From NCBI GenBank assembly GCA_001804045.1, contig MHFD01000069.1, positions 1-7,541 of the forward strand: a stretch of 7,541 nucleotides of DNA. Direction: 5' to 3'. The notes under the pieces were generated by a model. It had not been told where the DNA came from and ran no database searches. It was given only the letters and a program-made list of their open reading frames with translations. Both the position numbers and the translations under genes were made by a program. Below, piece by piece: positions 1 to 4,263 of the stretch. Positions within the stretch are counted from its first letter, which is position 1. Every line of letters starts with the position of its first letter. Source of the stretch: Omnitrophica bacterium RBG_13_46_9 (GTDB lineage Bacteria; Omnitrophota; Gorgyraeia; JABMRN01; RBG-13-46-9).

Positions 1-1295
1 GCCACCTCCAGGTCAAAATCCAGATGGCTGTCGAGTTTCCTCATCAGGAAAAAAAATTTGGCCACATCGCAGCCGACCTCGTCCATAACTTCTTTCAATG
101 TGACAAATTCCCCTTTGCGCGTAGACATAGACAGGGCCACGCCGTTGCGGAATAGCGACGCAAGCTGCACGATAAGAATCGATATGCTGCCCTTATCGTA
201 GCCCAGCGCTTCGACGGCAGCCACAAGCCGCGGTATATAGCCATGGTGGTCTGGACCCCATATATCTATCAGCCTTCCGAACCCGCGTTTATATTTGTCA
301 AGATGATACGCTATGTCAGGCGCCAGATATGTAAGGGCTTTGTCGGTCTTTATGACAACCCTGTCTTTGTCATCGCCGAAAGCCGTGGACTTAAACCACG
401 TGGCCCCCTCTTTTTCGTAGATATAGCCTTTTGCCCTAAGCCCCCCCAGCACATTCTCTATCTGTCTTCGCGAGATCTTCCGCTGGCTGAACCATTTATC
501 GAAAGACACCCCAAAGCCCCTCAGATCTTCTTCTATTGTCTTCAATATGTATCTTACGCCGAGTTGCGAAAAAAACTGCCGGTTTTCCGGAGTCTTCCCG
601 ATAAACCTGTCGCCATGCCTATTGCGGACCTCAAGCGCTATGTCTTTTATATACTCGCCGTGATATCCGTCAGCGGGGAACTCGTTGTCAATACCGCAAA
701 GAGACAGGTAGCGCGCATGTATAGACATGCCCAAAAGATCGATCTGGGTCCCGACGTCATTTATGAAATATTCCTTCCAGACCCTATATCCCGAAAACTG
801 CAATATCCGCCCAAGCGCATCCCCAACAGCGGCCTGTCTGCCGTGGGCTATCGTAAGCGGACCTGTGGGGTTGGCGCTCACGAACTCTATGTTGACCCTC
901 ATCCCATTGCCAAGCGTGTTTTTTCCGAAACCCCTCTTTTCCATGCAGGCCTGAGACAGAATGTCATACAAATATTCCCGGCTAAACCAGAAATTTATGA
1001 AACCCGGCGGGGATACGTCTACCCTGCCTATGATGCGGCTAAGCGCGCCTGTTTTGGATATCCCCTCAAACACATCTTTTAATAATCCCGCCAACTTAAC
1101 GCTATTTGAGGAAAAACTTCTTGCCAGCCGCATCGCAATATTGGTAGTGAGATCGCCATGTTTATAATCTTTGGGGATTTCTAACTCTATTTTGTGAGGA
1201 GGTAGCGGTTCGAGCGGCGGCGTTCTCTTAGAAATTTCCTTAAGCGAACATTCTAAGGCAAATTTTATTTTTTCTTGGACCTGTTTGATTCGCAT
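1..1295 (-). CDS. argS: Arginyl-tRNA synthetase, N-terminal 431 residues (3' end cut by window)
   Basis: Class I aminoacyl-tRNA synthetase that charges tRNA-Arg with arginine using ATP in the cytoplasm. I translated this frame by hand. It is open from ATG 1295 to the window edge and gives 431 residues. Visible in order: an N-terminal additional domain (about 1-115) with the KHGDLTTNIAMRLA segment at 45-58; the SANPTGP motif (140-146) running into GPLTIAHGR (145-153), the family's HIGH-box equivalent; the catalytic segment DIWGPDHHGYIPR (344-356); and MSTRKGEF (390-397) in the KMSKS position. ArgS usually has 550-590 residues, so the C-terminal anticodon-binding domain lies outside the window. 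The ATG sits inside the 3' end of rsfS (31-base overlap, different frame), with a weak AAGGA about 15 bases upstream, so translational coupling is likely. The long plus-strand frame at 243-1082 is the antisense shadow of this gene. Confidence 0.97.
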   Translation of the reverse strand, partial: MRIKQVQEKIKFALECSLKEISKRTPPLEPLPPHKIELEIPKDYKHGDLTTNIAMRLARSFSSNSVKLAGLLKDVFEGISKTGALSRIIGRVDVSPPGFINFWFSREYLYDILSQACMEKRGFGKNTLGNGMRVNIEFVSANPTGPLTIAHGRQAAVGDALGRILQFSGYRVWKEYFINDVGTQIDLLGMSIHARYLSLCGIDNEFPADGYHGEYIKDIALEVRNRHGDRFIGKTPENRQFFSQLGVRYILKTIEEDLRGFGVSFDKWFSQRKISRRQIENVLGGLRAKGYIYEKEGATWFKSTAFGDDKDRVVIKTDKALTYLAPDIAYHLDKYKRGFGRLIDIWGPDHHGYIPRLVAAVEALGYDKGSISILIVQLASLFRNGVALSMSTRKGEFVTLKEVMDEVGCDVAKFFFLMRKLDSHLDFDLEV

Positions 1296-1639
1296 GGTGC
1301 GACAAAATATTCCTTGGGCGCATCCTGCCATAGCCTCTCCAGATTATAAAATCCTCGGACATTTTCATGAAATATATGGGCTATGACATCGCCGTAGTCA
1401 ATCAGCACCCAAAGGGCTTCTCTTCTCCCTTCAATGTGCCAGTAATCTATACCCTTGCCAAGCAGGGCATCTTCGATGCCTTCCGATATCGCCTGAACCC
1501 TTTTTGAAGAAGATGCGCTGCATACAACAAAATAATCCGCAATATTTGAAACCGCCCTCATGTCCATTATAACTATATCTTCTGCCTTCTTATCAAGGGC
1601 GGCCCTGCTAATCAATCTAGCTTTCTCTAGTGTTTCTAT
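1265..1639 (-). CDS. rsfS: Ribosome silencing factor RsfS (YbeB/Iojap family); apparent ATA start
   Basis: RsfS binds ribosomal protein L14 on the 50S subunit and blocks subunit joining, lowering translation during starvation. The family signature is clear: KKAEDIVIMDMR near the N-terminus, DYFVVCSA, then WHIEGRREALWVLIDYGDV, and a YNLERLWQDAP segment near the C-terminus, followed by a basic tail ending in SKKK. The frame stays open upstream to GTG 1741, which would give 158 residues, but the extra 34 residues look noncoding: they cover a TATAAT box, a perfect stem-loop and an A-tract, and no SD precedes GTG 1741. The strong AAGGAGGTGA at 1657-1648 lies 8 bases before an in-frame ATA (1639), giving 124 residues, a normal family length with about 16 residues before KKAEDI. 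TTG 1690 and GTG 1651 are alternatives, but TTG 1690 lies in the hairpin and GTG 1651 overlaps the SD. Family call near certain; start uncertain. It overlaps argS by 31 bases. Confidence 0.93.
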   Translation of the reverse strand: METLEKARLISRAALDKKAEDIVIMDMRAVSNIADYFVVCSASSSKRVQAISEGIEDALLGKGIDYWHIEGRREALWVLIDYGDVIAHIFHENVRGFYNLERLWQDAPKEYFVAPCESNRSKKK

Positions 1640-1657
1640 ATCTGTTTTCACCTCCTT
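1637..1657 (-). promoter_or_regulatory. Near-perfect Shine-Dalgarno followed by ATA start of rsfS
   Basis: On the minus strand AAGGAGGTGA (1657-1648) matches the 16S anti-SD over ten bases. The next 30 bases contain no ATG, GTG or TTG in any frame. The in-frame codon at start distance is ATA (1639-1637), 11 bases after AGGAGG or 8 bases after the full ten-base match. This site decides the rsfS start. A genuine AUA start or an ATG-to-ATA change (mutation or assembly error) would both explain it. Confidence 0.55.
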
Positions 1658-1663
1658 TTTTTT

Positions 1664-1695
1664 GCTTTTTGACGCAGATTGCGTTCGCAAAAAGC
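1664..1695 (-). promoter_or_regulatory. Stem-loop in rsfS leader, just upstream of the SD
   Basis: Read on the minus strand: GCTTTTTG, bulge CGA, ACGCA, loop ATC, TGCGT, CAAAAAGC. Both stem parts are perfect (8 bp and 5 bp). An A-tract links it directly to the AAGGAGG. It lacks a following U-run, so it is not an intrinsic terminator for the minus strand. Its position 7 bases from the SD suggests an effect on rsfS mRNA stability or translation; that role is inference. Confidence 0.6.
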
Positions 1696-1715
1696 AGTTC
1701 TCGGTATATAGAAAG

Positions 1716-1721
1716 ATTATA
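1716..1721 (-). promoter_or_regulatory. Possible -10 box of an rsfS-argS promoter
   Basis: The minus strand reads TATAAT exactly at 1721-1716. No good -35 hexamer lies 15-19 bases upstream (TCAGTG at 17). A transcript from here would begin near 1709, placing the 1664-1695 hairpin and the SD in its leader and excluding GTG 1741 as start. The weak -35 keeps confidence low. Confidence 0.35.
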
Positions 1722-1770
1722 CAGTCGTTGTTAACGCGCACTGATTAGGTAACTATCTTTATTTCCACCG

Positions 1771-1830
1771 AACATCTCAAATTCTTCCACCAGAGGGCGG
1801 ATCCACCTTCTGGTGGAAAATTCAAATGTC
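1771..1830. repeat. Imperfect inverted repeat with perfect 10-bp core
   Basis: TTCCACCAGA (1785-1794) and TCTGGTGGAA (1809-1818) are exact reverse complements, extended inward by one G-U and two G-C pairs. The flanks continue imperfectly: CATCTCAAATTC on the left pairs with GAATTTTCC-side sequence and CAAATG on the right. A further TTCCACC occurs at 1773-1779. A U-run is absent on both sides, so it is not a standard terminator. Confidence 0.6.
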
Positions 1831-1924
1831 TTAAACTCACGAAAATAAACGGGTAACAAAAGGGTGCTATTTTGTTTATTCAGATTTAGATATTGTTTCG
1901 TATTTTCCCGCCGTTTTTACATTC

Positions 1925-1938
1925 TGCGGGATCCCGCA
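1925..1938. repeat. Perfect 14-bp palindrome TGCGGGATCCCGCA
   Basis: The 14 bases equal their own reverse complement, and ATT/AAT extend the symmetry one mismatch further out. The absence of a central spacer is more typical of a dimeric protein-binding site or a restriction-type or REP-like palindrome than of an RNA hairpin. CTGCGGG recurs 27 bases away at 1951-1957. Confidence 0.55.
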
Positions 1939-1939
1939 T

Positions 1940-1972
1940 AATAAAATAAACTGCGGGGTGGCTTTAACCGCA
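1940..1972 (-). terminator. Possible intrinsic terminator after the radical SAM gene
   Basis: On the minus strand TGCGG (1972-1968) pairs with CCGCA (1956-1952) across an 11-base loop. A T-rich tail GTTTATTTTATTA follows. It lies about 52 bases after the radical SAM stop codon. The stem is only 5 bp and the tail is interrupted by A, so the call is tentative. Confidence 0.4.
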
Positions 1973-2024
1973 TCTTAAATAGTCACCGAATTATTGAGCC
2001 TGCACGGCCGGAGCCATCCGCTTT

Positions 2025-2771
2025 TTATCTTATTGCGCATTCCGAATATTTTTTCATTATCTCTTCGTTCGGCAGATCGCAGATATTGCCTATCGAATGT
2101 TCAAAATTGTAATCTTTGTAAGAAAATGTTATGTCGCCGTTTATTGACACGCAGATCTGTTTCTCTATTTCGGGAGGGGAATACTGCCAGGGGATCGTGG
2201 TGCGGTTCTTCGCAAGGGTGACATTCAGCTTGTACCTTATGGCTTTTTCGATTTCTGTGGCATCTGCGGAAAACGTCACTATATGTATCCGCTTAAATAA
2301 TCTGCTTTTTGACAAGAGCGTGTACAGGTTATCTCTTACAATATGAAAGTTATTACATCGGGTGTGTTTCTTGTAATCGGCCTCATTGGTATAGTGAAAA
2401 GTGAACCAGACGTTCCTCAAGCCGGCACTCCAAAGTTTCAGCAGGTTCTCCTCGTTTAAAAATTGTCCGTTTGTGCTCATCCATAATTCCACATTAGCCA
2501 TGCTGAGGCGCCTCACGTAAACTTCCAATCCTTTATAAAGCATAGACTCACCCAATAAGTGGAAATATACCTTGAATTTTTTATCAGGAAAGTGCTTTAG
2601 GAATTCTTTTATCTTATCCTCCACTTGCGGCCGGATATAACCCCCTCTATTGGCTTTTTCCTTGGCGCAGAAAAAGCAGTTATTCGTGCAGTACGTCGTG
2701 ACCTCGCTATACACTATTATCTGTTTTTTTATTGTATGGAAAAAAGCGTATATTTTTTTCAATAACCGCAT
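2025..2771 (-). CDS. Short radical SAM enzyme with incomplete SPASM-like tail
   Basis: Member of the radical SAM superfamily; substrate unknown. From ATG 2771 it has 248 residues. CTNNCFFC (C28, C32, C35) is the CX3CX2C motif that binds the 4Fe-4S cluster used to cleave S-adenosylmethionine. HLLGESMLY (71-79) sits where the family's GGEP motif binds SAM, and MSTNGQF (98-104) resembles the usual strand-3 motif. The C-terminal stretch INGDITFSYKDYN through HSIGNI (209-230) resembles the end of SPASM domains, but the expected cysteine is replaced (S217/Y218), so a full auxiliary cluster seems unlikely. The frame extends to TTG 2816; I prefer ATG 2771 because AAAGGA precedes it by 9 bases. The gene stands alone and is visibly richer in A+T than the operon genes, with no precursor peptide recognised beside it. 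Superfamily near certain; function not assignable. Confidence 0.88.
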   Translation of the reverse strand: MRLLKKIYAFFHTIKKQIIVYSEVTTYCTNNCFFCAKEKANRGGYIRPQVEDKIKEFLKHFPDKKFKVYFHLLGESMLYKGLEVYVRRLSMANVELWMSTNGQFLNEENLLKLWSAGLRNVWFTFHYTNEADYKKHTRCNNFHIVRDNLYTLLSKSRLFKRIHIVTFSADATEIEKAIRYKLNVTLAKNRTTIPWQYSPPEIEKQICVSINGDITFSYKDYNFEHSIGNICDLPNEEIMKKYSECAIR

Positions 2772-2865
2772 CCCTTTTATTCCTTTCCGTATATAAGTTT
2801 TTTGGAATTGCGACAAATGCAGATGAGCGGATAAATCCGGACCGAGACCCGCAATGGGTGAGTGT

Positions 2866-3111
2866 TCAGTAAGTCACCAAATACCCTATCGCTTTTGTTT
2901 TTTTGCGCAGCCATGCATCCATCGCCTCTTGCGTAACAGGGTTTATGGTGAGAACGCGGGAGAGTGTTTTGCGACCGAAACCATATCTACAGTAATTACG
3001 ACGGCAAATTAGCCGATAAGCGCGAACGGGCTTATCTTACTCTTTTGATGCGCCTATATCCCATACCTTTGCAACGTAGGGCATCTCCTTCTTAGAACCT
3101 TTACGAGCCAA
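2866..3111 (-). pseudogene. Possible broken reading frame (start-less, one internal stop)
   Basis: One minus-strand frame reads from TTG 3111 for 24 codons (ending WDIGASKE) to TAA 3039-3037, then is open for another 56 codons (including GFGRKTLSRVLTINP and VTQEAMDAWLRKK) to TGA 2868-2866. Both parts have protein-like composition, and no ATG, GTG or TTG lies near the beginning of the second. I recognise no family. Fifty-six open codons can arise by chance and two hairpins lie inside the region, so this may simply be noncoding sequence. Confidence 0.25.
3002..3036. repeat. Two adjoining small hairpins
   Basis: GATAAGC (3015-3021) and GCTTATC (3030-3036) form a perfect 7-bp stem with an 8-base loop. 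Directly beside it CGGC (3002-3005) pairs with GCCG (3012-3015). No U-run follows on either strand. Confidence 0.5.
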
Positions 3112-3121
3112 GATGCCCTAC
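3076..3121. repeat. Perfect 11-bp inverted repeat with 24-base loop
   Basis: GTAGGGCATCT (3076-3086) is the exact reverse complement of AGATGCCCTAC (3111-3121). It does not resemble a terminator because no U-run follows in either direction. It may be the stem of a structured RNA or the arms of a small element. Confidence 0.6.
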
Positions 3122-3251
3122 ATTATGACAGATTACAATCTTAGATCGAAACGCCCTCTAGTTTGCTATCACTATATACTATGTTCTATTATCTACAGAT
3201 CAGCTTTGCGTATACTATATGCGTTATATCGGGTTTCACCTCGTTTTTTCA

Positions 3252-3316
3252 GGCTTTAACCTGCAAATCATGCGCCTCATACCTTATGGTCTGAGGCGCT
3301 GTTTGCATTTAAAGCC
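3252..3316. repeat. 65-base near-complete hairpin downstream of the small protein gene
   Basis: Three perfect stems nest around an ACC/GGT tip: GGCTTTAA (3252-3259) with TTAAAGCC (3309-3316), TGCAAA (3262-3267) with TTTGCA (3302-3307), and GCGCCTCA (3272-3279) with TGAGGCGC (3292-3299), separated only by 1-4 base internal loops. Total pairing is about 25 bp. It begins 36 bases after the small gene's stop codon. On the minus strand A residues follow it, so it lacks the U-run of an intrinsic terminator. It could stabilise the 3' end, act as a processed small RNA, or be a mobile palindrome. Confidence 0.75.
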
Positions 3317-3352
3317 CAGCTCAAAGCTTGTCCTTTAAGCATTATGTATAAA

Positions 3353-3520
3353 TTATTTCACCTTAGCGGCCTGGTCTTTTGATATGACCCTCCAGCACTC
3401 ATAACTGCCTGAAGGAGACTTGGTCACTGCAAAAAATCTGCCTTTTTTCTCCTCAATCCTAAAGCTCGATGTCTTAAACTTCTTCTTTGACTTCACGTCA
3501 AAAAATTCAATTTCTGCCAT
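3353..3520 (-). CDS. Small lysine-rich protein of 55 residues, unknown function
   Basis: ATG 3520 is preceded by AGGAGG with a 7-base spacer, and the frame runs 55 codons to TAA 3353, so it is very likely translated. I do not recognise the family. The protein begins MAEIEFFDVKSKKKFKT and contains 11 lysines, six phenylalanines, a GRFFAVTKSPSGSYE segment and one cysteine beside tryptophan (residues 42-43, ECWRV). It has no signal peptide or membrane segment. Alternating charged and hydrophobic residues with a central Gly-Arg suggest a small beta-rich cytoplasmic domain, perhaps binding nucleic acid; that is only inference. It has its own promoter (3604-3632) and is followed by the large hairpin. 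Its 152-base distance from nadD and own promoter suggest independent expression. Confidence 0.85.
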   Translation of the reverse strand: MAEIEFFDVKSKKKFKTSSFRIEEKKGRFFAVTKSPSGSYECWRVISKDQAAKVK

Positions 3521-3603
3521 TGTAGCACCTCCTCTTCTTAGTTCACTTTACTTTTATTGCGCCCAGGGCTTTGCGCTGCACGCACCGGGGTTAAATTTAC
3601 TAA

Positions 3604-3632
3604 AGTGTAGCACATATTTATTATAATTTCAA
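3604..3632 (-). promoter_or_regulatory. Sigma-70-type promoter of the small protein gene
   Basis: On the minus strand TTGAAA (3632-3627), a 17-base spacer and TACACT (3609-3604) form a good -35/-10 pair. TGC directly before the -10 gives an extended -10 element. Transcription would start near 3597, leaving a leader of about 77 bases before ATG 3520. A weak GCGC-rich hairpin at 3559-3576 falls within this leader. Confidence 0.65.
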
Positions 3633-3672
3633 GCCCAGAAATCAGAAAGATGCCACAGAAGGCGATACTGGA

Positions 3673-4242
3673 TTATTTATACAGTCCGGCATTCTCTATA
3701 TATGCCTTAACTTTTTTCGGAACAAGCCGTCCGAGATGTCCTCCCTTACCCGCAAGACGCCGTATCCTTGTCGACGATACGTCTTTTCCGGGGATATCCA
3801 CCCTTAGAACTTTCGGAAAACCGCCGTCAATAGCGAATCCCGGTCTCGTGAAAACAACAAACTCGACAAGCTCGGATAGGCTTTCGATATCACGCCATTT
3901 TTTCAGTCCCCCAATCGAATCCGCCCCTAAAAGAAAGAAAAGCGTAGCCCCTTTTCCATAGCGCTTCCGTAAATACCTGACGGTCCTTATGGAATAAGAT
4001 TTCCCCCACTGTCGTATTTCGTATAAAGAAATTGCGAATCTCTTTTCGCCGCATATGGCTAACCGTAGCATCCTCAGCCTATCTTCGATCGTTGCAAAGC
4101 CGCATATTTTTTTATGAGGGGGTATTTTCGCAGGAACGAAGACCACTTTGTCTAAACACAATTTTTTGAGGGCCTGCCTGGCCACATGCAGATGACCGTT
4201 ATGGATAGGGTTGAATGTGCCTCCCAATATACCTATGCGCAT
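3673..4242 (-). CDS. nadD: Nicotinate-nucleotide adenylyltransferase
   Basis: Transfers AMP from ATP to nicotinate mononucleotide to form nicotinate adenine dinucleotide, the penultimate step of NAD synthesis. The 189-residue protein has the usual length. Visible motifs are GGTFNPIHNGHL (7-18), the GxFxPxHxGH nucleotidyltransferase signature; KIPPHK (39-44); FFLLGADS (102-109); W116 after it; and the C-terminal DVSSTRIRRL (154-163), the family's ISSTxIR motif. It begins 21 bases after the proA stop with only a weak GGGA upstream, consistent with coupling to proA. No terminator is visible after its TAA. In many bacteria nadD is followed directly by rsfS; here about 2 kb intervenes. Confidence 0.97.
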   Translation of the reverse strand: MRIGILGGTFNPIHNGHLHVARQALKKLCLDKVVFVPAKIPPHKKICGFATIEDRLRMLRLAICGEKRFAISLYEIRQWGKSYSIRTVRYLRKRYGKGATLFFLLGADSIGGLKKWRDIESLSELVEFVVFTRPGFAIDGGFPKVLRVDIPGKDVSSTRIRRLAGKGGHLGRLVPKKVKAYIENAGLYK

Positions 4243-4263
4243 ACTTCAAAAAATCCCAGAATC

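Larger units (their letters stand above)
1731..1973 (-). other. Palindrome-rich block upstream of rsfS; possible dispersed repeat with a remnant reading frame
   Basis: This block between the radical SAM gene and rsfS holds three palindromic structures (listed separately). One minus-strand frame reads from ATG 1973 for 18 codons to TAA 1919, then stays open for 61 further codons to TAA 1733. The second part is sense-like (it includes EFSTRRWIRPLVEEFEMFGG) but has no start codon near its beginning and no SD, and the palindromes lie inside it. I do not recognise a protein family. A repeat element inserted before rsfS, or a decayed gene, fits better than an active gene. Whether copies exist elsewhere in the genome cannot be seen here. 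Confidence 0.35.
2772..3352. other. Intergenic block of about 580 bases with hairpins and no convincing gene
   Basis: Neither strand has a frame with a start codon and SD that I would call a gene. The block contains inverted repeats at 3015-3036, 3076-3121 and 3252-3316, a small near-palindrome CGGATAAATCCG at 2828-2839, a broken minus-strand frame (2866-3111) and an AT-rich run near 3165-3235 with TATACTAT twice. No tRNA, tmRNA, SRP RNA or RNase P core motif was recognised. A structured RNA or gene remnants could both account for it. Confidence 0.6.

Noticed and set aside
243..1082. 279-codon open frame on the plus strand
   Set aside because: It is exactly antisense to argS, whose minus-strand translation carries all family motifs; this frame has no recognisable domain.
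1640..1741. N-terminal extension of RsfS from GTG 1741
   Set aside because: It has no SD, adds residues not typical of the family, and spans a TATAAT box, a perfect hairpin and an A-tract; a leader is more likely.
2772..2816. TTG 2816 start for the radical SAM gene
   Set aside because: ATG 2771 has a good AAAGGA upstream and gives a normal N-terminus; TTG 2816 has no SD.
3081..3111. Start at ATG within GAAGGAGATG on the minus strand, giving a 15-residue peptide
   Set aside because: The purine run touches the ATG with no spacer, and the peptide ends at TAA after 15 codons.
2772..3352. tRNA, tmRNA, SRP RNA, RNase P RNA, integron attC site, riboswitch or CRISPR array in the gene-free block
   Set aside because: I looked for the hallmark motifs (T-arm, SRP tip, RNase P core, attC core sites, repeat-spacer spacing) and found none. 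The hairpins remain unexplained.
3519..3611. GTGCTACA occurring both at the promoter -10 and between SD and start of the small gene
   Set aside because: An eight-base repeat once in about 90 bases, formed from promoter and start-site signals, is probably coincidence.
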